DNA from: Bryopsis sp. KO-2023
Taxonomy: Eukaryota; Chlorophyta; Ulvophyceae; Bryopsidales; Bryopsidaceae
Length of the DNA stretch: 64,000 nucleotides
Direction of reading: 5' to 3'
Assembly (NCBI GenBank): GCA_030272585.1
Contig: BSYQ01000002.1
Span: forward strand, 5,890,001-5,954,000
Position numbers and translations under genes: made by a program. The notes beneath the pieces were generated by a model that saw only the letters and a list, made by a program, of their open reading frames with translations, did no database searches and was not told the DNA's origin. Below are positions 47,566 through 60,740 of this stretch, piece after piece (positions within the stretch are counted from its first letter, which is position 1; every line of letters begins with the position of its first letter).

Positions 47566-50500
47566 CTTGACCCTGTACTTTCGCATGCAACCTCGGCAGC
47601 AGTTTTTCCTCTATCATCGCATATATCTTGGCTCGCACCTTCAAAAAAATAAGAAGTCACAAATATGATGGGTTTGAAAAAAACATGCTACTACAAGTAG
47701 ATTGTTCTTCGAGGGATCTGACTCTTTCAAAATGGGTCATGTTTGCATGATGTCGCCATAATAGTGTGATGATTATCTTCCAAAAATAATGAAAAAGAGA
47801 AACAATGAAAAAATGTCAAGGCACAAGCATATCATGTGTTTTCAAGGATTTTGTTTCCACAAGAATTCAAGAGCAACCAAATTTGTGCATGAGTCGAATT
47901 TTTTAGGCTTTTTTTGTCCGTTGTTCATGGATTTACTCTCATTGTCCTAATGAGTAAAAAATATGGATGGACCCACCATGGTCGATCAATTCCCTGGCGC
48001 TATCAACGTAGCCTCGTATGCATGCCCAATGTAGCGAAGTTCTCCCGGTGGTGTCTTGAGCATCGACATTGGCACCTGAAAAATTTGATTTGAGACGATT
48101 CAATTTTTAATCTTATTATATCAACAAATGAAAAGAAGTGTTTCCTGCCGTTTAAATAAAAGTACGATAGCATAAAAAGAATGAAAAATTAACCGGGTTT
48201 TAATCATTTTTGGAACAGACTTCATAACTCTTTTTACCCTCGCCCAACTATGTTCTTGGAATAAAAACAAACAAAAAGACTGCGACACTACTCTAACAAG
48301 TAATCGTAAAAATGACAATCACTGTTTCTCAAGAAGAGGAAGTGTCTCTGTTATTTCTGTTTTTTTAGGAAAAAAAAAGCAAGTTAGAGCTCACAAGCGT
48401 GTAACAATTTCTTCACCACTCCGGATTTGCCACAAGCAGATGCCCTGTGCAGTGGAGTATAGCCTAATTTATCTTTCGCATCAACATCGGCCCCTAAACA
48501 GGTAAGGACGCGCGGTCAGCTTCTGTTCCAACACTCAAGCTCGATAGGTGCACATGATATATTACGCACAATTTGTTACACAAAGTTCTAGGAAAATCAT
48601 AGTCCTAATAACGAAGCAAAACAAAATCATATTTCTTGGAAGCCATGGACAAAAGTTGAGTAGACAGAAAACTTAAGACTAGGCCCATCTCAGAAACAAT
48701 TAGTCCAGAAAACAAATCTATCACACTGTAAATTAGTTTCCTTGATTCGCTTAGATGAAGGAGGATATATCAAGTTAATGCATGAAGCAAAGAAGGAAGT
48801 TAGGATCAATCAATGGTATATCCTTATGGATGAGAAAAAAATTGTAATTTTATTTTTAGTTTGGAACTTGTTTCGTTTCTCAGCGAAGAGGAGAAGAGCT
48901 TTTAGGAAGCCATATGGAGCATGGTCTGGAAGAAGGAACCATTGATTTAACCCCAAATGCCTAATACTGTATTGCAAACAATTCCCATGTGCTTGATGTG
49001 TTTAAACAATGCTTCGATAGAGACTTAAATTTTGACAAAAAATATTTTGAAGAGATCAGGCGAAAGAATATACCACCTCTTTCAAAAAAGAAAGCAAAAA
49101 AAAAGGTAGGAGTGTCCTGTTTGAATTCTTGACAAACCTTTCAAGAGTAGTGTTTGGACAATAGAGTAATGTCCTGCTTCGGCCGCGTAAAAAAGTGGGG
49201 TTCTTTCCCATTTGTCTTGAGTGTTGACATCGAGTCCCATGGACATGAATGCCTATAAAAAGTGCACATTTTGATTTTTTAAAATTTCTATGGGATGAAT
49301 GAAACAAAACATGATTTCATGTTATGAAATATAGAACAAGCGCATGGGAGAACCGGTTGAGACTTTTTATTACCTCGATTGTTTTGTCGTCACCATTCTT
49401 GACAGCATCCAAGAACAATGCCACACCTCTCTCCTGGTGTCCAAAAAGATCATAAAAAAAATTATTCGCTAATAGGAGTAGAGAGACACCGTAGTGGAAC
49501 ACGCAACACCAAGAAAGATTTGCAACAAATAATAGAGCTACTTCCCTTACCTGAAAATTACAATGAGGATCTCTTTCTGCAAAAAAAGAATAGAACCTCT
49601 AAGCATCGAATATTGTTTTGTAGCACAGGAGTGAACGACATTGTGAGCGATTTTTAATTGATTGACTGGTGAAGAAGCACACGGCAGCTTCAAATTTGAT
49701 ATCCTTGGGCTAAACGATGCAAATTTTATAAAGAACGTGGTGAAAAAAACGATATCTCTGTTGTGCGATTTGCGCAATGTCATACTCGTGTTCTCAACCA
49801 CTGCTTCCAACGCTCGTATCTCGTCATTTTGTTTCTCGATCAGCTCATCTTTCGTTTTCAACTGCTCCGCCAAAGCAGTCGCCTGAACGTCCTTCTCCTC
49901 GAGTCTTCCCTGTACCTCCTTGACTTGTTCACGAAGAAACTTCACCAAGTCGTGATGTTCCTCTCCTATGTTGAAGAGGGCATCTGAAATGAACGCATCT
50001 CTCTGATCGATGGTGGCGTCCCTGGCAGACACGCACTTGTCCTTTTCTTCGAGCTGGTTCAAAACGCTATGCAGCTGTTTTTCTTTCGCGTCAACAGCGG
50101 CCTGAACGCACACGAACCAAACAGTCTCCTCCTGGCGTTGTATGATTGATGGAGAGTTTAGCTGCCCAAGGGAAACGAGACTATCGAAGTACCTTCAGCA
50201 ACCGTATCGCTTCGGAGGCGGTGTCGACTTTCTTCAACGACTCCTCCAGCCTCGACCCTGTAGTGGCAGACCAAGAAAAAAGATTCTTTCAACGTTTTCT
50301 GCGCGATCCACATCGTGGTCATGTCGGACTCATGGTTCGCAAATCAGGGACCCCGCCGCTGAATCGAAGGGGGAATGGAAAAAACAGCAAAACAGTCCGA
50401 CAGTCCCGAATGTGTTTGGCGAGCCCAAGCGGAAAAAAAATGAAACGGCTCAGGTGTCGCAATCCTGGATCGACAGAGGAAGAAAGGAGGTGCTGTGGCG

Positions 50501-50605
50501 ACTGTGGTAGCACCGCCCCTCTCTCGTCCAAAAAAAAGCGAGCGTCCAACACGAGCACAGGCAGGTGGTGTTACCTCGGCTGGAACCATCCTGATCGTCT
50601 GACAT
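47520..50605 (-). CDS. Coiled-coil and ankyrin-repeat protein
   Basis: Eight exons: 50605-50575, 50257-50193, 50101-49751, 49433-49374, 49252-49138, 48493-48395, 48075-47977 and 47638-47520 (stop TGA), about 312 residues, all in phase. Residues about 11-130 form a Glu/Lys/Gln-rich coiled coil (LEEKDKCVSARDATIDQ, KTKDELIEKQNDEIRALE). Then come ankyrin repeats, one per exon: DVNTQDKWERTPLFYAAEAGH, ADVDAKDKLGYTPLHRAS, NVDAQDTTGRTSLHWAC and a degenerate QDICDDRGKTAAEVACE. Ankyrin proteins mediate protein-protein binding; the partner is unknown. The donor after exon 3 (GTTTTT) is weak, so that boundary is least certain. The last 15 or so codons come from the end of the inverted-repeat element. Confidence 0.82.
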
Positions 50606-50879
50606 GGGCTTGTTGGTAAGCTCGCCTTCGACTTCTTAACTCCCCTCGACTACGCGACGGAAACCTTTTCTGTGTATTCACAAGAGTCGTCAGAAAACTG
50701 TGGAGCCAGAAGAACTTTTTAAGCTTGCAGGGTGCGTGGCAGCGTGTGCCGTGCCGTGCTGTCTGAGGAATGCTGCATGCTACACGTGTGCACGACGATC
50801 AGAATGCACGCTTAACGCACACACGAAGCGTTTCGAACGGGCTGGAAACGCTCACGTAACCTGGAGTTTATGGGCTCGT

Positions 50880-52345
50880 CGACAGACGGAAGCTTGTGTT
50901 GGGCTGCTGCTCCGACTATTTCGAACGAAACAGAGAGAAGAGCTAGTGCGGGGAAATTCTTGGGTCTATGGCTCGAATTGTTTCTCCGTCTGACCAGGAC
51001 CTTGGATTCCGCTGGTGGTTGTGTTCGCTGACACTATCTTTTTTGAGCAAAAGAAGGAAGAGATGAAAAAAAGAGAGGCTGAAGATGGTGATGCACCGTT
51101 TTTTGTTCTCAACGTTTTACCTTTTAAAAACTTTGAACTCCATTCCTTCCTCATATCAGGCAATGGCTAAATTTTTGTTGCTGCAGAACAAAAAAAAGAT
51201 CCAAAAACTCGTTTGTTGGATTGTGTCTCTCTTCCATTTCGTGTTGTTTTTGGAATCGATTTTTTTTCCTGGTTGATTATGATTCTCGAGAAGGGTTGGA
51301 AAAAGGTAGAGAACATGCTTTTTTTCTCTTTCAGATGAATTCCACAGGCTGAGATTCTCTGAACCTGGGCTTCTGTGAGAAACAATGAGTGATTAAGCCT
51401 GGCTGTGTCGCTATGCAGAATTGAGGTGACCCTCCCCCCCCTCCCCCCTCCTTCTAAATAAAGGACTTTTCATCACCAACTTACAACTCCTTCACTTTTT
51501 TCCCTTCTTAATTATGAACTTTCCTTTCTTTTGGTTTGTGTTTTCAAGGGTTGGAACTTTCAATGGTGAGCTTTACCTTGACTTAAATGTAGTCTACCCT
51601 TTTGTGGATCTCTTTTTGTGGCTAAACGCAGCCAGAATGGCTTCACTGGAGCTCAGTGAACTCATAATAGCTGCAGGCAACTGAAACGATTGAGGGTCCA
51701 GTATCCCGTTGCATTGTATGCTCATTTACAATGTCCTCAACCCACCCAGTTTTTTCCAGCTCCTCAAAGCGCTTTGCCACCCCCCACTCAGTGGTTAGGC
51801 TAATGGCTTTTGCATTTCCTTTAGGAGTTGCGGGCTATATAAAGCCATTCGGAGGTTTACCATCCCTAAATTGGCCCTGCTTTGACTGATCGGCAATCCT
51901 GACTTTCCAAGTGTGAAACAAACTCCAGAATATCCTCAGGAAATTTTGGACGACCGACGGCCCTGATTCGATTTTAGACTGCAAGCCATTCTTTCTTGCA
52001 CAAATTTTTTCTTTCGATTTGTTTTCTCTTTTCTTTTATTATTTTGCTGTGGGTAGGGCTGAGGCTGCTCCACGCACTCCCCCCCCCCATTTCCTCCACT
52101 ACCTGCGGGTATCCCAAAGAAGCGACCTTTTACTGTCAGTAGTCCGTACTCTGCATTACATAGATCGAAAGCACCAGTAGAAATAGATCACAGGAATCCA
52201 CAGGGAAAACTGTTCGCAATGTTGTGTAGGTCAGACTCAAAAGAAGCCAAAAAAGAAAAAGAAGAAAGGGGCCAGGGTGGATTGCAATGCTTTGGATGAG
52301 CGTCTATGTGTGACCCTTTGTTGTGGAGTGGGGTGCAGCCCTTGG
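50880..52345 (-). repeat. Dispersed repeat family 1, copy D
   Basis: Same orientation as copy A. It matches the first 1.5 kb of B in reverse complement and is cut off abruptly at 50,880. Around 51,550-52,000 it is diverged from the other copies. No coding sequence is seen. Confidence 0.7.
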
Positions 52346-52877
52346 CATTTCAACGGGGAAAGATTTCCCTCAGGATTTCTTGCACGAAAATAGTAAAGGC
52401 GTTTCTTTCTAAATGTAGAGCTGGGATTAGATCATAAAATGTGGAGTTGCCATTCCATCCTGCTGGCTACAGTACCTTTCGAGCGTTTTAGCTTGCTCGT
52501 ACTGGTGTGGAAATCGATGCCACCAATCAAGCTTTTGATTGCATCCTCTGTGAACTTGGATAAAAGCGAAGCGCTCGACGCTCGCTGTTCGACTCCCGCC
52601 AGCAAGCGCGACCTCACACGAAATATCTGCCCGCTGGTTCCACGGTGAAATGCCGATCGAATAAACACCCCTGCAAAGACGTCCAAGAAGAAGCAAATTT
52701 GTAGACCCAGCAAGGCGGACATGTATACCTGACAGACATACGAGCTGGTCACTTCCCAAGGTTTCCCAAGGTACCGACCAACAAAAACTTTTCGTTTCCT
52801 CCACGCTTCGTGTGCGACTCTTTCCTCTGTTTTGAATCGAACCTGGTGTATAGCGCTGGTACGTTTGTTCTACAACG

Positions 52878-53165
52878 ATGGCTGCGGCGGGAGGAGCGTT
52901 CAAGCAATGGTTCGATGGACCTGCTGGACCAGTAGCTGGGGGCGGTGAGTGCGACTCTCAATGGATATTTTTGTCTCAGGAGGATATTTCTTCCCCTTTT
53001 TTGTTTATTCAGTTTATCCCGGAAGTCTTGTGGAGTTGTTGATCATTATTCTTTCGACCTGCGCAGTGTTTTTCTGGGCGCCCACGTTCAAGTGGGCAAT
53101 CGGTATGGCGAACATCTCTGACCTTCAGCGGCCCGCAGAGAAAGTGTCATATCCTCAACAGTGTG
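52878..53165 (+). pseudogene. MPC2: Mitochondrial pyruvate carrier 2-like, right copy, truncated
   Basis: Exon 1 (52878-52944, MAAAGGAFKQWFDGPAGP) and exon 2 (53067-53165, FFWAPTFKWAIGMANISDL, RPAEK) are intact and keep their splice donors. Exon 3, which encodes the remaining helices in the left copy, is missing: 25 bases past the exon 2 donor the sequence jumps into the hairpin upstream of the phosphatase. Without it the protein lacks at least half of its membrane core, so this copy is almost surely non-functional. Confidence 0.88.
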
Positions 53166-53652
53166 GTAAGCTCGACCTTCCCTGCAAGAATGGGGAGGGA
53201 CCATACCTCGAAAAACAGCGCATTCCTACTGGGCAAAGAACGGTAAACCTTTTGTACTTTCAGGCAAGTCAGGTGCCCAGTTGGAATGTGCTGTTTTTCG
53301 AGGTATGGTCCCTCCCCCCCTCCCATTGGTCCGTACTTTCCCCTCGCAAGAAAGCCATTGCGATAAGTACCTTTCGTACAGGAACTCCGACCGTCCAGCG
53401 CCACAAGTTCGTTTTCTGTTCGACAAACGTCTTGATCCACATGATATTTTCGTTCACTCAAGAAGCGCGTCGGACCCTTTCCCAAGAGAGACATTTTCGT
53501 TGTTTTGCATTCAGACTTCTGGGAGATAACTGTTGGCGCGTAGTCAGGAAAAGCTTGACGACCCGTTTGCAAAACCACTGTTTCACGAGTTTCGGCTGAA
53601 TAAACCACCGTGACATAAAATCTGCTTCCGCAACGAGAAAAAGGAGGAAAAC

Positions 53653-56600
53653 ATGATTATGTCGAGGAGAGCGCAGACTTGCCGGAGTGCCGCGAACGTC
53701 GTCGTTCGTCGGGCCAGCCCCAAAACCTGCAGCATCCGTTGTCGGCGAGCGGGGCAAGCAGGCTTCCCATCGACTTTGAGGCTCCCAAGAACCGCCATGG
53801 GTTCATACGAAAGGGACCTCATCGTTTGCAACGCTGTCGAGGCGGTCTCCGACGCCGAGCAGGAGGCCAACGACAAGCGCTGGGAGGAGTCGGGCCAGAA
53901 AGGAGACTCGAACGAGTGGTGAGCCAGTGCGATGCTGTTCTTTCGGGTTCTTTTCTTTCTTCTTCATATTTTTTTCCCTTGATGATTAGATAAAGGTATT
54001 TCCATATCACAGAAAGGGGCGCGCGCGCTCAGGGTAGTCAAAAATACCGACCTTATTGTTTGGATGCTTTTCCTTGCAGGAAGTGGACATTGAACTGGGA
54101 CGAAATAATGGATAACGTCATCGTCGGTTCTTGTCCCAGGGCTCCGCAAGACTTGGTGCGTTTCCTTCGATGCTATTATTACCATCCAGTTGTTTTCCCG
54201 CGTCATCATCGTTTCGTTTTGGTTTCCTGCGACATATCAGTTTGTCTTCGGGGTGTTCTACGAGCGCTGATAATTTTTTCTTGATTGCTTTTTTCGACTT
54301 GCAGGAGAGGATCGCGGAGGAGGCCGGAGCGACGGCCGTCTTGTCCCTGCAGGTTTGTTCGCGGAGTTGCTCTTTCCTGTCCTCCCATCCTTGCCGAACG
54401 AAAAAAGAATTCCAGATGTTGCGACGTAGTGCTTTTGTACGATACCTCGTATTAGGGAGGTCCATCAGATAATCAAAATTATCATTAGGGCCATCAGCTT
54501 GACCTGGTGATCATATTGTCCCAGTGTTTTTCCCTTTCTCCATTCTGATGTTGCCATCCAGGGCAGAAACCTTCAAAATGCATGCATGCTCTTGATTATC
54601 AATTGCGGAATCCCCCCTTCTCCGTTGCCTTTTTTCAAATCTTCGACCTGGGACAGCCATCCTTTATAAGGCTTGTGTTCCCTTCACAGTGCGACCTATG
54701 CTTGGAATCACTGGGCATCGATTGGGAGGCCATCAGGGTGCGAGCTGTGGAGAAGGGCGTGGCAATGACCAGGGTCCCCATACGTGATTTCGATCACGGG
54801 GATCAAACCCTGATGTTGCCGGAAGCTGTGCGGACGCTGGCGATGTTGTTGGCCCTCAACAACAGAGTCTACGTCCACTGCACAGCGGGGATCAACCGCG
54901 CCACCCTGACTGTGTTGGGGTATATGACCTTCGTGCAGGTAAAGCATCGATCGAGGTCATTCAACTGGGAGAAAACTTGCATAGAACGTGCATCCGGATT
55001 GTTTATACATATAGATAAGAATTGCATAATGGTGTTTCAACTTTGCTTTGATGGTTTTTTGTTGTGTAATCAAGTGGTGGTGCTGTGGATTAAGTTTCGA
55101 TTGCCTTTCTGTCTTTTTTGGTGGTTTGAATTTCAGGGTCGGGAACTCCACAGCGCCCTGGAGTTCATCAAGGCGAAGCGCCCCCAAGCCCACCCGTATG
55201 TCGACTGCTGGAAAGTGAGTCGTCCATTTGCTTGTCTGTTTCGCTTCGATATTGCCTTTACTTGCACTGCCTTTTTTACGATTGGAAAACCTATGGGCAC
55301 AGTTTGCCTACATATACAGCTGAATGGACTCTTGCCAACCAAATGAGTAAAGGTTTAACGTCATCCAGCAAACAAAGCATGACAAATTTGATCATTGGAT
55401 TAGAAAGAGGGGAGCATTGTGTCTAATTGTTATCGGGAAAGAACCCCTTTCAGAATCACATTGCTTTTGGATATTTCTTTTGCTTTGCTGTGTGCCCAAC
55501 ACAATCTGCATGGAAACTCGACATGGAGTTAAAAATTTCCTTTCGCTTGCGGTTACACTGCTGGGGCCATAACTGTTCATTTACATCGTGAAAATCCAAT
55601 GCCCACTGGAGAATACAATCAGCCAATCGCTTGGATCATTAATTGAGCACCAGGAGATGAAAGATGTGTTTCTTCCCGATCAGCATTTCTGATGTTGGGT
55701 TGTTTTTTTTTCCTCTCCCCTTCTTCCTTGCAGAACACCAAGTCTAGGCTCCTGCAAGGTCGAATGGATGAGGTGGTGGCCATGGCGAGAAGGTTGTCGA
55801 GCGAGTCGAGCTCGAAAAAGGGAGACTCGTTCGGCGACTGGATCGAGGCCGAAAACCGCCTCATCCAGGAGACCTTCAGGCGACAGCTCGGGTGCAGCGT
55901 GTCGCTGGTTTCGTCCCTGACGGTGAGTGTTGGAATTTTTTGCCCTCTTTTTGCTTTGTTTAATGCTGTGTCAGTGCTGTCTCAATATAACGACTTCCTC
56001 TGATCTAACCACGGAATCCTGACATGGAGCAGATGAATGAGCTGAAATTCACCACATACGAAACAACACCGCAGTTTTGTGTTGGGATGGTTTTACCCGC
56101 TCCTCGTTTGCTGATGTCGAAGTTGAAAGAAGTAGGGCGGTTGTCTGAGAAATTCCAACACAGTGATTGTAATTGAACGACGGTTGTGTGTTGGTGGGGT
56201 TTTGCTTGCAGGAGCTGAAGGCAGCGTCCGTCTCCGCGGTGTGCATCACACAGCAGGAGATGGACAGAGCGGAGCAAGAAATTGCCGAGCTCAAGAAGGA
56301 TTTGGAGGGGGAAAGAGCCAGCCTGCGTGCGGCGCTCTTTTCCCTGGAGCATGGCAACTCCCTCGCCGGGGCCCAAAACAAGTCTGCAACCGGTGAGGAT
56401 TCGATTTGTTTGTGCTTTGAGGATATCATTGGAATTGAGAACAAACGGCAAGGATCAATCAGAAACACTGGCGCTCCTGAGGAGTTGAAAATGCTTGAAT
56501 GGGGAGAAAAAAATGACCCACAAATTCGATATTCAAGATGAATGAACGGTGTTTTTTGTTGGAAAGGGAGCGATGGACAGTTATGATGTCGTTTTGGCTT

Positions 56601-57162
56601 ATTGTGTAGCTGGATTGAATTGAATGCTGATGGTGTCTGTCTGTCTGTGTAGGGGATGGCGAGTCCGAATCCGAGAGCTGCTATGCGGCTTTCGTTGAGC
56701 TGGCCGACGCCCACAGCGAGATCGCGGGTTTACGCCAGGGGCTCAGGGAAATAGCGGAAACCAGCGTGAGGGCCCTCCGTGGTAAGTTCTGTCTCTCTTC
56801 TTCTTTCTACATGGATGGCTGGGAGTGCCGGTTTTCCTGTATCCTTTTCACGATCCGATGGTTTGGTCAGTCCAAGTCAGTCACACCCACACTCTTGTCT
56901 GTGGGACAGTCGGCGTATATTTGGAAACCGAAAACATGGTATATTTTTTGACATCCAAAAGATTTGTGGGGCAGTCGGCGTACATTTGGAAATCGAAAAC
57001 ATGATCTATTTTTAAACATCCAAAAGATATGTGAGGATCGTTTTTTTGGATTTTGGTGTTACAGATCCACCGCCTGGGAGCCCAAAAAGCGCCCCAACAA
57101 TTGAAGAGGGGGCTGAAGCTGAAAATCCTGTGTCTGACACAGGTCCTACAACTGACTTGTAG
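53653..57162 (+). CDS. SEX4/LSF-like glucan phosphatase, right copy
   Basis: Exons 53653-53918, 54080-54155, 54305-54352, 54690-54938, 55137-55214, 55734-55922, 56212-56392, 56653-56781 and 57065-57162 total 1,314 nt, in frame, 437 residues. Catalytic motif HCTAGINR (193-200) and IRDFD (161-165) are identical to the left copy, as are the coiled-coil tail and the acidic end with VSDTGPTTDL. Small differences (SSESSSKKG for SSESNSKEG, CITQQE for CITPQE) show the copies have diverged a little without breaking. Plant-type homologues dephosphorylate starch; the lack of a visible carbohydrate-binding module resembles LSF2. Start is the first ATG of the open exon; an alternative is M3. Confidence 0.87.
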
Positions 57163-58189
57163 GTTTTTTTATTCTTAATGCTGAAAATGGGATAGGGGGA
57201 GGTTGGGAGGGGAAAGGGAAGAGAGGGGGAATTTTAGGGAGAAAAAAAAAAAGACTGTTTTCATGAAACGAGTGAATCGTGTGGGGTAAACGGGGTGGGG
57301 TTAAATGGGATCTGTTGAAAGATACAGGCCCAGCGGGGTATTTTGAAAAAAAAATAAGGTGATGATTTTTTTTTTTATTTATTTAATAAAAAATGACGAA
57401 AAAGGGATTGATTCTTATTTCAACACATTCAACTTTCGTTGGAATTTCTTTTATCGTTACAAATTCCAGTCTTCCCTTGATTCTGTACAACATTGGCGGT
57501 CGGCTGTGGGTCGATGCTTGGGTGGAATACAAAAAAATTGCTGAACAAAAAGCAACAAAAAAGACAAAAAAAAGGGGTTTGGGTTTTTTCTTTCATTATC
57601 GGGGAAGACTGGGGATATGGTCGACTGTTTTTCGAGTGCATTTTTGGACATGTTTTGGCACCTTTGCACCCTACAGACGAGGAGAATAAAAAGGAGAAAA
57701 TTTGGAAAGAATGGAAAAAAAATTGGAAAAAAAGGTCTGCTTGGGTTGGGAATCCCAACTTGGGATATTGTACCCCGACAGTCAGTCGAGATGGGGGTTA
57801 CTGAACGAATGAAATTGATGGAGCCATAACTCCACTGGATGCAAAAACACAGAGTGAAACTGCTCTGTGTTGATACGGTTTGGAATTTGGGATGAACCTT
57901 TTTTGGGGCAGGGAGATGGGTGGGGTGCTTTTTGTTCCTCCTTTTTCTTTTGGGAGGGAAATGGCCAATCGTTTTTCGATGGCATGTCGGGAATCGCACT
58001 TTGTTTTTTTCTCGGCTGGACCACCAAGAAAGCAAAAAACTGGAGGAGAAAAAAATATTTGTGTCTCAGGTGGAGGATGGGTATTTCCCCGGTCCGAGAA
58101 TTACGTCCCCGATTGGCGTGAATTTTATGGTGATTGATTGATTGATTGTGTGGCCACACAACCATGGTTGGAGGGCTTCTTAAATGACC
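57163..58189. other. No gene seen; right-arm spacer
   Basis: 57,163-58,082 matches 7,930-8,826 inverted, with long A/T runs and no convincing ORF. From 58,083 to about 58,189 there is filler without a left-arm match, including (GATT)n, marking where 2.85 kb present on the left is absent. Confidence 0.55.
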
Positions 58190-60740
58190 ATCCAATGCAA
58201 CAACAGCTTCTGGGATGGTGATTCCTTTTTAAGCTGCCTGTGGCAATTCATTCACAACATTATTTTTCCCTAAGATGTGTCTATTGAGCCAACCAGAACC
58301 AATTATTCCCCAGCAGTTTCATCCCCATCCATCCATTAAAGTCTTGACTGTCAAAAAAAGGGATTGTATAGAATGTACAAAAACTAGATTGAAGTAGGGA
58401 CAATCCTGTGCGGGCAATTGCAACCACAGCAAGCCACATCCAAAACTAATATTCAAAATATTAATAATATTTTTATCTTTTTTTTTAAATAAATATCGAA
58501 CCCTGGGAAAGACAAACTAAAAGAAAGGGAAGATCATCATAAAAAGGGAAGAAAAATGGAGGAGTTTTGAGTTAGTGGCGAAGGAATTCTTATTCATATT
58601 ATGGGAGTGTGTGGGGGGGAAATGGGGGGGTGATTTCCCCTGATTCTGTATATAAGCAATTCAGCCAAGCTTAATCACTCATTGTTTTTTACAGAAGCCC
58701 AGGTCCAGAGAATCTCAGGTTCTGGAATTCACCAAGAAAAGAAGAATAGCATCTTTTCCATCTTTTCGTCAACAGTCCTTACTCACCCTGGAGATTAATC
58801 ATCACTCACAAAAAAGCAAGTCCAAAAACAACACCAACTGAAAGAGAGACACAATCCAACAAATGGTATTTTGGATTTTGTTTCAAAGCAACAATAACAA
58901 TAAGCTATTGGCTGATATGAGGAAGAAATGGAGTTCAAATTTTTTAAAAGATAAAAGGTTGAGAAAGAAAGGGTGCATCACCAGCTTCATCCCCTTTTTA
59001 TCACAGCTCTGTTTTTGTCTAAGGGCTTCAGGGTCCTAGTCAGACGGAGAAGGAAGTCGAACCACAAACCTACCAAGAGGTTTTCCCCGCACTTGCCTCT
59101 TGTCTTTGTCTCCTTCGAAATAGTCGGGGCATCAGTCCAAACACAAGTCTACTAGTCATGGCCGAGCGATCACCACGACCAGTTTCAATCAGGTTTTATT
59201 CTGAAACCTGCAACTTGCAGGCTCGACACCCCAAAGCAAGCGACCAGCTTGATTGTGCATGTCTCTGTTGGAAACATCAACAAAACTCTCCCAAGCTCTG
59301 GTTGTCGCTGCGTCGATATTCAATCGACCCCAGTCTGGACGACCTCAACAAGAGACGATTGGAATTGTGTCGTTGTACTTGTTGCTCAACTTCATATCTC
59401 CTCCAACCGCCAAAGATGGTGGAAAACTGTGTGTTAAACTCGACTTAACTTCTTAAACCTTGCGTGAACTTGCTTGACAGCAATGGCGGCGGTAGGATTG
59501 TTTTTTCATTCTAATGACCTCGTCTGTCGCACACAAATTGTACGACAATGCGCGTCAGAGAAGCTCAAAAATGTGGCTGGGTCCCCCCCCTCTCCCAACC
59601 CCCCTCTCCAACTTGATTTGAGGGGACCCGCTCCTAGTCACCCATGCGTCATCATTGGTAGGCCCGGCCATCCTCAGATGCACGGTGACTCGAGCTAACC
59701 TGTATATGAATTTGAATGGGTCGGTTTGAGGGTTCGCACCAAAACTCGGTTGAGGCGTCAAAAGCAAATGTCAGTTCTGCAACTGACACGTCGGTGGAAG
59801 GAGTGGCTGGGAGCTCGCCACGCTGGCGGCTGTGGCGGACTGTGGCGCCACCAGCCGCGACACAGTTTTCTGTTTTGATCAGAGTGCTCTGGGATCTAGG
59901 GGGTGATCAGTGATCGGGTTGGGATCAGTTAAAGGGTCGGACCAGGACAGCCGCTGCAGCTCGCAACTTTCTGCAACTTTAAATGTGGTAATACGTCAAC
60001 AGCGACCCACTCGCTTTCAATGACCCGCAGAGGGTGTTTTGCAGAGTGGCTCCGACAGAGTGCACTGTCGTCAATCGACGCCGGGGTTAGCCACAGCTTT
60101 CAACCCGTGTACGTGGTTGGAGGTCGGATGTCGACTGTTGGAGGTCGAAAAAAGTCGAACGTTTCGTCCCCTTGCCCACAGCTACAAAGCATATCACGAA
60201 CCGCGTCGCCAGATCTGTTCGAGGGCCTAGAGTTAATGCCCAGGTTTGACTCTGACTGCGCAGGTGTATTCCCAGACTTGCCGCCATAGTTTCGTTCAGG
60301 GGGGGAGAATGTTTCCGCCTTGCGCAAAACGGAAGGTGAGGGTTCAAGTCTGACACACAGGACCCCCGCTGAGGACTCAATCACCAGCGAGTCGGAAAAA
60401 CACACTGCTTCTCACGAGGAAGTGCAAGGCCTATTCAAGGGGCTGAGGCTGAAAAACGTTTTGATTGGTGGTCGTCCTTGCATCTACCTATCCGCGGAAT
60501 CGAACCACGGTACACCACCAGGGACAAGTCGCGACGAAGTCGTCGGGGTTACTCTTTTTCGCTCCACTGAAGGGAGTAGGAAAGCTTTGTGCGGGTTGAT
60601 TTGGTGTTGAAAAATTGAGGGGGTCTCAGACGCACTGGAAACGGCTCAGAGTGACGGGGTTCGACTCCCCACTGCGTTTCGAACTCTGAAAGCCCCTTTT
60701 CTTTTTTCCATTAAACTTTTATTGTTACATTTTCGATTTG
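58190..60740 (+). repeat. Dispersed repeat family 1, copy E
   Basis: Reverse-complement counterpart of copy A in the left arm and the same subtype, with the shared distal block GTGTTTTGCAGAGTGGCTCC. It lacks the first roughly 400 bases found in A, B and D. Confidence 0.72.

Noticed and set aside
52949-53599. 216-codon open frame across carrier exon 2 and the hairpin
   Set aside because: It includes intron sequence, the deletion junction and both hairpin arms; only 53,067-53,165 is a genuine exon.
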